A DNA stretch of 11,806 nucleotides from CAZMMV01 sp964567475 (lineage in GTDB: Bacteria; Bacillota; Clostridia; Tissierellales; Tissierellaceae), in contig CAZMMV010000055.1 of assembly GCA_964567475.1 (NCBI GenBank), forward strand, positions 1 to 11,806, written 5' to 3'. The notes beneath the pieces were generated by a model, which saw only the letters and a program-made list of their open reading frames with translations, had not been told where the DNA came from and did no database searches. Positions 1 through 7,014 of the stretch are shown here, one piece after another (within the stretch, counting starts at the first letter, position 1; each line of letters opens with the position of its first letter). A program made the position numbers and the translations under genes.

Positions 1-68
1 TTATACTATTTATAATTATATCCTAATATCTATATAATTTAAACTTAATTTATGATTATAGACATATT

Positions 69-114
69 TGGTAATTATTATACATTAATTTATAATTTAC
101 CAGAATATTTTTTT
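69..114 (+). terminator. Possible weak terminator of a gene upstream of the window
   Basis: TGGTAA (69-74) can pair with TTACCA (97-102), and the flanking TTAT/ATAA extends the stem with a one-base bulge. A run of seven T follows at 108-114. The stem is A+T rich and imperfect, so this may simply be low-complexity intergenic DNA. The rest of 1-183 shows no gene. Confidence 0.25.
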
Positions 115-131
115 CTCCTAAGGTTATATTA
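103..131 (+). promoter_or_regulatory. Candidate sigma-G-type promoter of the spore protein gene
   Basis: GAATA (103-107) and TATATTA (125-131) are separated by 17 bases. They resemble the forespore sigma-G pattern (GNATR, N17-18, CATNNTA), with one mismatch in the -10. The predicted start lies about 45 bases before the coding region. Genes of this spore-protein family are known to be sigma-G dependent, which is why I looked for this pattern. The match alone is weak. Confidence 0.35.
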
Positions 132-183
132 ATAACACAACAAGAAATTAATTTGTTGAAAAGGTTTAAAGGAGGTTTGGAAA

Positions 184-393
184 ATGGCTAATAAAAGTAG
201 CAACAGAATAGTAGTACCTGAAGCTAGAGCAGCTTTAGATCAAATGAAATTAGAAACTGCTAATGAACTCGGTCTAACAAACTATAATAGTACCGATAAA
301 GGAGATCTTACTTCCAGACAAAATGGTTATGTTGGTGGATATATGACTAAAAAATTAGTTGAATCAGCTCAAAAACAACTTTCTGGAAAATAA
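184..393 (+). CDS. Alpha/beta-type small acid-soluble spore protein (SASP)
   Basis: A 69-residue protein of the alpha/beta SASP family. These proteins coat forespore DNA, hold it in an A-like form resistant to UV and chemicals, and are degraded at germination for amino acids. The family is recognised from the N-terminal segment VVPEARAALDQMK (residues 10-22), the germination-protease region KLETANELGL (22-31), and the DNA-binding stretch NGYVGG followed by MTKKLV (47-59). The length is typical. The residue after the cleavage glutamate (E24) is threonine, where Bacillus members usually have I, V or F. The start follows a strong GGAGG (171-175) at good spacing. The gene is monocistronic, with a perfect terminator just after it and a possible sigma-G promoter in front. 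It is firm evidence that the organism forms endospores. Confidence 0.97.
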   Translation: MANKSSNRIVVPEARAALDQMKLETANELGLTNYNSTDKGDLTSRQNGYVGGYMTKKLVESAQKQLSGK

Positions 394-410
394 TATAACT
401 GAATAATTTT

Positions 411-448
411 AAAAAACAGAGAAGTGTAATTACACTTCTCTGTTTTTT
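411..448 (+). terminator. Terminator of the SASP gene (perfect 38-bp palindrome)
   Basis: Positions 411-448 form a perfect inverted repeat (AAAAAACAGAGAAGTGTAA and its complement). The core is GC-containing, there is an A-run on the left and a T-run on the right. It begins 18 bases after the SASP stop codon. Because it has A and T runs on both sides it could work in both directions. Confidence 0.9.
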
Positions 449-449
449 A

Positions 450-458
450 TGCTATAAT
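450..458 (+). promoter_or_regulatory. Extended -10 promoter of the DUF4364 gene
   Basis: TGCTATAAT (450-458) is a perfect extended -10 (TGN plus TATAAT). The -35 region would be TTACAC (430-435, 17-base spacing), which is poor and lies inside the preceding terminator palindrome. Extended -10 promoters can work without a good -35. The expected start near 465 leaves a short leader before the coding region at 498. Confidence 0.6.
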
Positions 459-497
459 GTAATATAGGATTGTATATTTAAAAAGAGGTGTATGTTT

Positions 498-1046
498 ATG
501 TTTATTGAAAACACTGAAGAACTAGCTCAAAATAAATTACTATTACTATATATAATAAAATTATCACCCAATGAATTCACTAAAAATGATTTAACTGAAT
601 TTGTATTAAATAAAAATTATATGAATTATTTTTTAATACAACAATATTTAAGTGAATTAACAGATGCGGGTTTCATCCAGTTTGTAAAAGATAATTCTGA
701 AAAAACTTATAAAATATTAGAAAAGGGAATAAACACCCTATCCTTTTTTGAAGACAGGATTTCAGATAAGATTAAAAATGAATTAAACTCTGAATTCAAT
801 AAAGATAAAGAGGAAAAGAAAATTGAAACTCAAATAGTATCTGATTATTATCCAAAAGAAAATGGTCAATATGTAGTAAATTTAAAACTAGTCGAAAATG
901 AGGAAACCTTGTTTAGTCTATATCTTGATGTTGCAAATAGTAAACAAGCAGAATTAATATGTAATAACTGGAAAGAAAATCCTGATTATGTATATCAAAA
1001 TATAATACAAATTTTAATCAATCAAGAATCAACTCCATTAGAGTAG
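498..1046 (+). CDS. DUF4364 family protein, winged-helix-like
   Basis: A protein of about 182 residues that I recognise as a DUF4364-type clostridial protein of unknown role. The N-terminal 75 residues read as a winged-helix unit: helices around NKLLLLYIIKLS and LIQQYLSELTDAGFI, then KTYKILEKGINTLSFF as the wing and linker. The remainder is a small alpha/beta domain with a charged linker (KDKEEKK). PadR-like or other DNA-binding roles are possible, but nothing shows a target. Two start codons exist: ATG at 492 is only 3 bases from GAGG (485-488), while ATG at 498 is 9 bases away, so I chose 498. It has its own extended -10 promoter. Its last 9 bases overlap the convergent beta-propeller gene, and its stop codon lies inside a terminator stem. 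Confidence 0.8.
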   Translation: MFIENTEELAQNKLLLLYIIKLSPNEFTKNDLTEFVLNKNYMNYFLIQQYLSELTDAGFIQFVKDNSEKTYKILEKGINTLSFFEDRISDKIKNELNSEFNKDKEEKKIETQIVSDYYPKENGQYVVNLKLVENEETLFSLYLDVANSKQAELICNNWKENPDYVYQNIIQILINQESTPLE

Positions 1047-1082
1047 GAGAATCCCATAGGGTTCGTTGCCTACTCTAATTTT
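1038..1082 (+). terminator. Terminator of the DUF4364 gene, inside the convergent overlap
   Basis: TTAGAGTAGG (1038-1047) pairs perfectly with CCTACTCTAA (1069-1078) across a 21-base loop, which holds a small CCC/GGG hairpin. TTTTAT follows on the + strand. There is no T-run on the - strand side, so it should mainly stop rightward transcription. The left arm contains both the TAG stop of the DUF4364 gene (1044-1046) and the TAA stop of the opposing gene (1038-1040). Confidence 0.7.
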
Positions 1083-1967
1083 ATCTATTATATTTTGATC
1101 TTTTTCATCTATTATAATTAAATCATTTTTAGACATATTAGTTATATAGATTTTAGACTTACCATCCCACAGTATATTGTTTGGCATACCCCCAATGATT
1201 TTTTTGCTCCATTTTTTTTCTTCACCTATTGAAATTTTATAAAGACATTCGTCTTCTATATTTGTCAGATAAAAAATTTCTTTTCCTTTTATTTTAATAA
1301 AATGTGTAAATACCCCCTCTAAATTCATACTCATAATTACTTTATAATCTCTTAGTTTTATTTCTGATAAATTACTATAATTTTTTAATCCATTATTCAT
1401 ATATGATAATACAAACAATCTGTTATCTTCTATGATGATTTTTATAGGTAAAGTATTTAAAACTATGGATGACATCTTTTCACTATTTAAATCCAAAATA
1501 TTTATTGTATAACAGTTCCTATTTGCTATAAAAATGTTTTCATTTTCTTTATCTATTTCTATATCTGTAGGATTTTCCCCAAGTGTTATACATTCCAATA
1601 CAGATAATGTTTCCTCATCAAGTATATACAAAGAATTGGAATCACTATTTAATATATAAATTTTTTCTTTATAAATCTTTAAGGATGTTGGATTTTTACC
1701 TATTTTTATTAATTCCAGAACCTTTTCTTCTTTTAAGTCTACTTTCATAAGACTATTATCATAGGAATTAGTAATATAAATATATCCCTTTCCCCCTAAG
1801 GCCATATCATATGGGCCTAATCTTTTATTATTAGTAAAATTTATATTTCCATTTTTAATTAAATCCCATATTTTAAATGTTTGATTCATAGATGTATCCT
1901 CTGGATAGACTAAGGTTAAACTATCTTCACCTGTATTAGCTATAAGAACTTTATTGTATTCCAACAT
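1038..1967 (-). CDS. YVTN/YncE-like beta-propeller protein
   Basis: A 309-residue protein built of repeats typical of YncE/YVTN beta-propellers. Each blade reads roughly as (I/V)(Y/F)I(T/A/L)N...(N)SL..(L/V)D, followed by a segment ending in (L/I)G.(N)P. Clear copies are IYITNSYDNSL, IYILNSDSNSLYILD, IFIANRNCYTINILD and IYITNMSKNDLIIID. The segments ending in IGKNPTSLKI, LGENPTDIEI and VGNEPYGILL mark blade boundaries. Six to seven blades fit the length, and the N-terminal VLIANTGEDSL could close the ring. There is no signal peptide or membrane segment, so the protein is probably cytoplasmic or carried to a surface without secretion. Such propellers are binding scaffolds; no catalytic residues stand out. 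The ATG at 1967 follows GGGGGTG at good distance. A sigma-K-like promoter lies just upstream. It could also be an unrelated WD/NHL-type propeller. Confidence 0.8.
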   Translation of the reverse strand: MLEYNKVLIANTGEDSLTLVYPEDTSMNQTFKIWDLIKNGNINFTNNKRLGPYDMALGGKGYIYITNSYDNSLMKVDLKEEKVLELIKIGKNPTSLKIYKEKIYILNSDSNSLYILDEETLSVLECITLGENPTDIEIDKENENIFIANRNCYTINILDLNSEKMSSIVLNTLPIKIIIEDNRLFVLSYMNNGLKNYSNLSEIKLRDYKVIMSMNLEGVFTHFIKIKGKEIFYLTNIEDECLYKISIGEEKKWSKKIIGGMPNNILWDGKSKIYITNMSKNDLIIIDEKDQNIIDKIRVGNEPYGILLL

Positions 1968-1985
1968 AACACCCCCATATACAAG

Positions 1986-2015
1986 TAATTTATGCAGATA
2001 GGCTAATATTGGTGA
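1986..2015 (-). promoter_or_regulatory. Candidate sigma-K-type promoter of the beta-propeller gene
   Basis: On the - strand, AC is followed after 17 bases by CATAAATTA, which fits the late mother-cell sigma-K pattern (AC, N16-17, CATANNNTA) exactly. It sits about 20 bases before the coding start and immediately downstream of the folC terminator. No good sigma-A pair was seen here. The pattern is short, so chance is possible. Confidence 0.4.
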
Positions 2016-2046
2016 AATAAAAAACTACTGTAAATTTTACAGTAGT
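2015..2046 (-). terminator. Terminator of the valS-folC operon
   Basis: ACTACTGTAA (2024-2033) pairs with TTACAGTAGT (2037-2046). On the - strand the stem is followed by TTTTTTATTT (2014-2023). The folC stop codon (2037-2039) lies inside the stem. It is a classic Rho-independent terminator for leftward transcription. Confidence 0.85.
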
Positions 2047-3329
2047 CTATATATATTCTTTACTTCCCCTATTAAATATAAAGATCCTCCAAATACTATC
2101 ATATCGTCCTTATTTGCTAATTCCAAAGCTTTTTTAATTGCTTCTTTTATATCCTTTTTCACGTAAGTCTCTTTATTATACTTAGATGCTTTTTCTCCTA
2201 ATATTTCTGCATCTAATTTTCTATCCATTTTCACCTCAGTAGCTACTACTATGTCTGCCATAGGAACTAATAATTCAACCATATGTGAAGTATCTTTATC
2301 CTTTAACATAGCTATTCCCAATATTAATCTGTTGTATTTAAATAGCTTAAGAGCTTTTTTCAATTGAGCTATACCTTGCACATTGTGTGCACCATCTATT
2401 AAGAATATAGGGTCTTCCCCTATAATTTCTAATCTGCCAGGCCATTTAGTATCATTTAATCCCCTATAAATGTCCTCTTTTTCTATAGATAAAAGTTCTC
2501 TTTCCTTCATTATAAGTAATGTAGTCAATGCTAAGGCAGCATTATATACTTGATATTCCCCTAACATTTTTATTTTAATATCCTCTATCTTTGTATCTTT
2601 ATATTGAAAGTCAAAGATAGATCCTCTATTACTTGCAGATTTTATATTTATATTTTCCATAGGGCATAAATAAAATTCAGAGTTCTTTTCTCTTGAGACT
2701 TTCTTCAATACTTCTAGTGATTCTTCTTCTTGAGGATAAGAAATTACTATACTATTATCCTTAATTATTCCAGCCTTTTGATAAGCAATCTTTCCTAAAG
2801 TATCTCCTAATATATCTATATGATCAAAATCTATAGTAGTAATTACAGATACTAATGGCTTATCTATTATATTAGTAGAATCAAATCTACCTCCCAATCC
2901 TACTTCTAATATTGCATAATCCGTTCTTTCTTCTTTAAAGTACATAAATCCTATAGCAGTAATTATTTCAAAAGTTGTAGGATGATCATAACCTTTCTTT
3001 ACCATAATATCAGCTTTTTCTCTTATAGTACTAGTCAGTCTTCCCAGGGTTTCATTTGGGATATCCTCTCCATTTATTTGTATTCTTTCATTAAATCGTT
3101 CTATATAAGGAGACGTAAATAATCCTACTTTATATCCTCCAGCCTTTAAAACATGCGCAAGGTAGGAGGCTGTGGAACCTTTACCATTAGTTCCACCTAT
3201 GTGAATATAATTTAATCCTTTTTGAGGATTTCCTAATAAACTTAGCAATTTACCTATTGAATCTAAGCCTAATCTAGATCCAAATTTGTCTTTATCGTTT
3301 ATATATTCTAAAGCCTCATTATATTTCAT
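2037..3329 (-). CDS. folC: Folylpolyglutamate synthase / dihydrofolate synthase
   Basis: A cytoplasmic Mur-ligase-family enzyme. It uses ATP to add glutamates to reduced folates and, in many bacteria, also joins dihydropteroate and glutamate to make dihydrofolate. The sequence shows the P-loop HIGGTNGKGS near the N-terminus, the family stretch ILEVGLGGRFDSTN in the ATPase domain, and IDGAHN in the C-terminal Rossmann-like domain. At 430 residues the length is normal. A GTG at 3341 would add four residues (MRNI), but it overlaps the evident binding site AGTGAGG (3335-3341). The ATG at 3329, six bases downstream of that site, gives the usual family start MKYNEALEYI, so I prefer it. The gene starts 13 bases after the valS stop and shares its transcript and T-box control. 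The valS-folC order is common in Firmicutes. Confidence 0.97.
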   Translation of the reverse strand: MKYNEALEYINDKDKFGSRLGLDSIGKLLSLLGNPQKGLNYIHIGGTNGKGSTASYLAHVLKAGGYKVGLFTSPYIERFNERIQINGEDIPNETLGRLTSTIREKADIMVKKGYDHPTTFEIITAIGFMYFKEERTDYAILEVGLGGRFDSTNIIDKPLVSVITTIDFDHIDILGDTLGKIAYQKAGIIKDNSIVISYPQEEESLEVLKKVSREKNSEFYLCPMENINIKSASNRGSIFDFQYKDTKIEDIKIKMLGEYQVYNAALALTTLLIMKERELLSIEKEDIYRGLNDTKWPGRLEIIGEDPIFLIDGAHNVQGIAQLKKALKLFKYNRLILGIAMLKDKDTSHMVELLVPMADIVVATEVKMDRKLDAEILGEKASKYNKETYVKKDIKEAIKKALELANKDDMIVFGGSLYLIGEVKNIYRLL

Positions 3330-3342
3330 AATATTCCTCACT

Positions 3343-5994
3343 TTATTTATTTAATTTAATACTTTCAAGTCTTTCCACTACATTTTCAAGCATTTTTTCG
3401 TATTTTTTTTGTTTATCTCTTTCTTCTTCTACTATTTTTTCTGGAGCTTTATTTACGAATCCTTTATTGGATAATTTGCCTACTACTCTTTTTATTTCTC
3501 CTTCAAGCTTTTCTTTTTCTTTTTCCAATCTTTCAATTTCCTTTTCAAAATCAATTAAATCCTTTAGTGGTAAAAAAACTTCACATTTATCTAGTACTAC
3601 AGAAATATTATCTTCTCCTATATCTTCTTTATTATCTCTTATTTCTATTTCTTCAGCTGATGCCAAGTTTTTAAAATATCTCTTACCCATATTTATTATC
3701 TCTTTTACACTTTCATCCTTGCTTACAAATATTTGATTTGATTTCCTAGAAGGAATAATATTCATTTCAGCCCTTGCATTTCTTATACCTCTTATGCCAG
3801 TTTTAATAAATTCTATAGATCTTTCAGACTGTGGAAAGTTTAATCTATCATTTTCTTTAGGCCAAGTACTTAAAATAAGAGGAGTATCTTGTCCTGGTAG
3901 GTGTTGCCATATTTCTTCTGTAATAAATGGCATAAATGGATGAAGAAGCTTTAATGTGTCTTTTAATACATATAATAAAACTTTTTCACCAGTTTTTTTG
4001 CTTTTTTCATCTTCTCCATATAATCTTGATTTTACCATTTCAATATACCAGTCACAATATTCATCCCATATGAAATCATGAATTCTATCTGCAGCCATTC
4101 CTATTTCATATTTTTCCAGGTTTTCTGTAACTTCTTTTATTACAGAATTTAACCTTGATAATATCCACTTATCTTCTTCTTCTAGTTGGTCTAAATTCAA
4201 TTCTTCATTACTATTCTTCTCATCTAAGTTCATTAATACAAATCTAGTAGCATTCCAAAGTTTATTGGCAAAATTTCTATTGGCTTCTACTCTTTCAGTA
4301 TAAAACCTCATATCATTTCCCGGGGAATTGCCCGTAACTAAAGTAAGTCTCAAAGCATCTGCTCCATATTCATCTATTACCTCAAGAGGGTCTATTCCAT
4401 TTCCCAAAGATTTACTCATTTTTCTTCCTTCAGAGTCACGAACTAATCCTGTTAAAAATATATCCTTAAATGGAACTTCACCCATTTGTTCAATACTTGA
4501 AAATACCATTCTAACTATCCAGAAAAATATTATATCATAACCTGTAATTAACACATCAGTGGGAAAGAAATATTCTAGATCTTCTGTTTTTTCTGGCCAA
4601 CCAAGAGTTGAAAATGGCCATAATGCAGATGAAAACCAGGTATCTAAAGTATCTGTATCTTGACGTATATTAGTGCTATTACATTTGCTACATTTTTCTG
4701 GTTCAGTTCTTGAAACTATAACTTCACCGCAATCATCACAATAATAAACTGGAAGCCTATGTCCCCACCATAATTGTCTAGAAATACACCAATCTTTTAT
4801 TCCCTCCAACCAATGAGTATATATTTTTCCAAATCTCTCTGGAATAAAATTTAATTCTCCATTTTCAAATACCTCTAATGCAGGCTTTGCAAGGGGTTTC
4901 ATGCTTACAAACCATTGTTTTGAAATAAGTGGCTCTACAATAGCATTACATCTTTCACAATGACCTACTGCATTTTCGTGTTCTTTGATTTCTATTAGAT
5001 ATCCTTCTTCTTTTAAATCTTCAACTATCTTTTTCCTAGCCTCATATCTTTCAAGGCCACTATATTCTCCATAACCTTCACTGATAGTTACATCTTCATT
5101 AATTACAATACATTGTCCCAGATTATGTCTTTCTCCTACTTCAAAATCATTAGGATCATGAGAAGGTGTTATCTTAACCGCACCTGTACCAAATTCCATT
5201 TCCACATAATCATCTTCAATTATTGGAATTTCTCTATTTACCAATGGTAATATTGCAGTTTTACCCACTAAATCTTTATACCTATCATCTTTTGGATTGA
5301 CTGCAATTGCCAAGTCTCCAAACATAGTTTCAGGTCTAGTTGTTGCTATTTCAATAAACCTTTCACTATCCTTTATAGGATATTTAATGTACCAAATATG
5401 GCCATGAGTATCTTCGTGTTCTACTTCTGCATCAGATATGGCAGTAGCACAACTTGGACACCAGTTTATTATCCTATCTCCTCTATAAACTAATCCTTTA
5501 TTATAAAGTTTAATAAACACTTCTTCTACAGCATTACTCAATCCCTCATCTAATGTAAATCTATCTCTAGACCAGTCACAGGAAACACCTAATTTTTTGA
5601 GTTGATTTTTTATAGTATCGCCATATTTATCTGTCCACTCCCAAGCTTCTTCTAAAAAACCTTCTCTTCCTAATCCTTCCTTAGATTTACCTTCTGATTT
5701 TATTTTATTAACTACCCTAGCTTCTGTGGAGATACTTGCATGATCTGTACCAGGTAACCACAAAGCAGAATAGCCATTCATTCTCTTCCATCTAATCAAT
5801 ATGTCCTGCAATGTGTTATTTAACGCATGACCCATATGAAGGCTACCAGTTACATTTGGTGGTGGCATCATTATGGTATAAGGCTTTTTGTTTTTATCAA
5901 CATGAGCCTTAAAATAATCATTATCATTCCAATATTTATATAGTCTATCTTCAAAGTCCTTAGGATTATAAGTCTTTGATAAGTTTTCTAACAT
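3343..5994 (-). CDS. valS: Valyl-tRNA synthetase
   Basis: A class Ia aminoacyl-tRNA synthetase that charges tRNA-Val with valine in the cytoplasm. Its 883 residues are the normal bacterial length. Visible motifs are PPPNVTGSLHMGH (HIGH-type signature HMGH at 53-56) and KMSKS at 525-529. A large inserted CP1 editing domain around 190-345 includes TTRPETMFGD and GTGAVKITPSHDPND. Cysteine pairs (CPSC, CERC, CDDC, CSKC) are likely zinc knuckles. The anticodon-binding domain includes WDEYCDWYIE, and a charged C-terminal coiled coil covers roughly residues 815-880, which contacts tRNA in this family. The ATG follows GGAGGA with six bases between. The gene is expressed from a T-box leader that responds to uncharged tRNA-Val, and folC follows directly on the same transcript. 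Confidence 0.99.
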   Translation of the reverse strand: MLENLSKTYNPKDFEDRLYKYWNDNDYFKAHVDKNKKPYTIMMPPPNVTGSLHMGHALNNTLQDILIRWKRMNGYSALWLPGTDHASISTEARVVNKIKSEGKSKEGLGREGFLEEAWEWTDKYGDTIKNQLKKLGVSCDWSRDRFTLDEGLSNAVEEVFIKLYNKGLVYRGDRIINWCPSCATAISDAEVEHEDTHGHIWYIKYPIKDSERFIEIATTRPETMFGDLAIAVNPKDDRYKDLVGKTAILPLVNREIPIIEDDYVEMEFGTGAVKITPSHDPNDFEVGERHNLGQCIVINEDVTISEGYGEYSGLERYEARKKIVEDLKEEGYLIEIKEHENAVGHCERCNAIVEPLISKQWFVSMKPLAKPALEVFENGELNFIPERFGKIYTHWLEGIKDWCISRQLWWGHRLPVYYCDDCGEVIVSRTEPEKCSKCNSTNIRQDTDTLDTWFSSALWPFSTLGWPEKTEDLEYFFPTDVLITGYDIIFFWIVRMVFSSIEQMGEVPFKDIFLTGLVRDSEGRKMSKSLGNGIDPLEVIDEYGADALRLTLVTGNSPGNDMRFYTERVEANRNFANKLWNATRFVLMNLDEKNSNEELNLDQLEEEDKWILSRLNSVIKEVTENLEKYEIGMAADRIHDFIWDEYCDWYIEMVKSRLYGEDEKSKKTGEKVLLYVLKDTLKLLHPFMPFITEEIWQHLPGQDTPLILSTWPKENDRLNFPQSERSIEFIKTGIRGIRNARAEMNIIPSRKSNQIFVSKDESVKEIINMGKRYFKNLASAEEIEIRDNKEDIGEDNISVVLDKCEVFLPLKDLIDFEKEIERLEKEKEKLEGEIKRVVGKLSNKGFVNKAPEKIVEEERDKQKKYEKMLENVVERLESIKLNK

Positions 5995-6034
5995 TTATAT
6001 TCCTCCTATTGTTCTTTTATTATCTCTATAATAT

Positions 6035-6076
6035 AAAAAACCCCTTCATCCTTATAAAATTTATAAGGACGAAGGG
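6035..6076 (-). terminator. T-box-controlled terminator
   Basis: CCCTTCGTCCTTATAA pairs with TTATAAGGATGAAGGG (one G-T pair) on the - strand, and TTTTTT follows at 6035-6040. The antiterminator formed by the T-box sequence would compete with the 5' side of this stem. The stem lies about 40 bases before the valS start codon. Confidence 0.92.
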
Positions 6077-6284
6077 CTATTCGCGGTACCACCTTAGTTC
6101 CATGGATATCCATGGCTCTCGTATAATATAAGGGTATTAACCCTTCAAACTTACTTTATTTCAGTTTGAACGCTCAAAAGCTACATTCAATAAATATTAT
6201 ACTCAAGGATTTCTCAGCTAATTTCCTCTCTCTGTAAAGTGTATTTATCTACTCCTCTTTATCAATGCAATATATGAATTTATT
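6035..6284 (-). promoter_or_regulatory. T-box leader of valS, GUA (Val) specifier
   Basis: This transcribed leader senses uncharged tRNA-Val and controls premature termination ahead of valS-folC. On the - strand it begins with the Stem I elements AAAGAGGAGTA and CAGAGAGAGG. The specifier is GTA (6182-6184) in the context GAATGTAGCTTTTGAGC; the following CTTT can pair with the AAAG at the base of Stem I, as expected. The conserved T-box AAGGTGGTACCGCGAATA lies at 6078-6095. Its TGGT would pair with the ACCA end of an uncharged tRNA whose discriminator base is A. The terminator half follows as a long stem (6041-6076) plus six T. The valine codon agrees with the gene controlled. Confidence 0.96.
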
Positions 6285-6290
6285 GCTTTA

Positions 6291-6319
6291 ATTATATATA
6301 TATAGTATTTGTTTGTCAA
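6291..6319 (-). promoter_or_regulatory. Sigma-A promoter of the valS-folC operon
   Basis: On the - strand TTGACA (6314-6319) and TATAAT (6291-6296) are both perfect consensus and exactly 17 bases apart. The predicted start near 6284 places the T-box Stem I right at the 5' end of the transcript. A fully consensus promoter suits a gene whose control is at attenuation rather than initiation. Confidence 0.92.
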
Positions 6320-6374
6320 CTATTATGTGTAAATATCTGTCTTCATATAACTAACAAAGTTTTGCTTATTATAA

Positions 6375-6908
6375 TTACTTGTCTCTAATTTTAATATATA
6401 TTAACAAATAATTTATAAATGCTACTAAATTAAATAGAACTGTAACTATAAATAGTGTTGTAGATATAATTTTAGGCAATTTAAACACTATTGATAATGT
6501 TGCTATGTAAAAAGAAACCGTAGCCACTTTCCCATATTTATTTGATGCTAGCACCTTTTTCCCTTTAAATAAATATAATATACCCCCACCTATAATCATA
6601 GTTATTTCTTTTATCCCCAAACAAACAAGTATCCACATAGGAATTATTCCAGAAGTTGCAAAAGTTATAAGTATAGTAAACATCATAAGTTTATCTGCAA
6701 ATGGATCTAGTACTGCACCTAGTTTTGTTCCCAAATCATATTTTCTAGCTATGTAGCCATCTAATATATCTGTTATTCCTGCTAAAATAAATATTAGTCC
6801 AGCTAATAAAATATTGTTCTCATATACTGAATAAAAAAAATATAAATATACTGGAACAAGAAATATCCTTAAAATAGTTAATATATTAGGAACATTAAGA
6901 AACCCCAT
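6375..6908 (-). CDS. pgsA: CDP-diacylglycerol--glycerol-3-phosphate 3-phosphatidyltransferase
   Basis: An integral membrane enzyme that makes phosphatidylglycerophosphate from CDP-diacylglycerol and glycerol-3-phosphate, the committed step to phosphatidylglycerol and cardiolipin. The complete CDP-alcohol phosphotransferase signature is present: D47, D50-G51, A54-R55, G64, D68 and D72. At 177 residues with about five to six hydrophobic segments the length is normal for PgsA, and the start MGFLNVPNILTILRIFLVPVY is typical of PgsA rather than of phosphatidylserine synthase. The ATG at 6908 is seven bases from GGAGG; another ATG four bases upstream is out of frame. No clear terminator separates it from the valS promoter about 55 bases downstream, so some readthrough is possible. 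It is divergent from the lipoprotein gene. Confidence 0.94.
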   Translation of the reverse strand: MGFLNVPNILTILRIFLVPVYLYFFYSVYENNILLAGLIFILAGITDILDGYIARKYDLGTKLGAVLDPFADKLMMFTILITFATSGIIPMWILVCLGIKEITMIIGGGILYLFKGKKVLASNKYGKVATVSFYIATLSIVFKLPKIISTTLFIVTVLFNLVAFINYLLIYIKIRDK

Positions 6909-6960
6909 ACATTTTCCTCCTTCACATATTAATTTGTAACCAATCTATTCATTTTAGAAT

Positions 6961-6969
6961 ATTATAACA
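6961..6969 (-). promoter_or_regulatory. Candidate extended -10 promoter of pgsA
   Basis: TGTTATAAT on the - strand is an extended -10 match, about 50 bases before the pgsA start. I see no good -35 at the expected place. The 106-base divergent region 6909-7014 must also hold the promoter of the rightward lipoprotein gene, but I find no convincing pair for it (TTGTAA at 6934 and TATAAC at 6963 are too far apart). Confidence 0.35.
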
Positions 6970-7014
6970 CTAAACAAGATTTTCGTACACCTATTTTATA
7001 TAAGGAGGCATATT

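Noticed and set aside
1..183. A gene or RNA in the A+T-rich left edge
   Set aside because: No reading frame with a ribosome site and no tRNA-like or conserved structure was visible, only a weak hairpin and a possible promoter.
1986..2015. Sigma-E promoter for the beta-propeller gene (AATATT near CATAAATT)
   Set aside because: The spacing between the two elements is about 10 bases, too short for sigma-E, whereas the sigma-K spacing fits.
3467..3736. 89-codon + strand open frame rich in S, F and I
   Set aside because: It is antisense to the lysine/glutamate-rich coiled-coil end of valS. Its composition is what reversed coiled-coil codons give, and it has no ribosome site.
4328..4540. 70-codon + strand open frame inside valS
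   Set aside because: It is antisense to the KMSKS region of valS, with no family resemblance and no binding site.
6909..7014. Riboswitch (for example TPP) ahead of the solute-binding lipoprotein
   Set aside because: The region is short, and I see no TPP or other conserved riboswitch core and no expression-platform hairpin.
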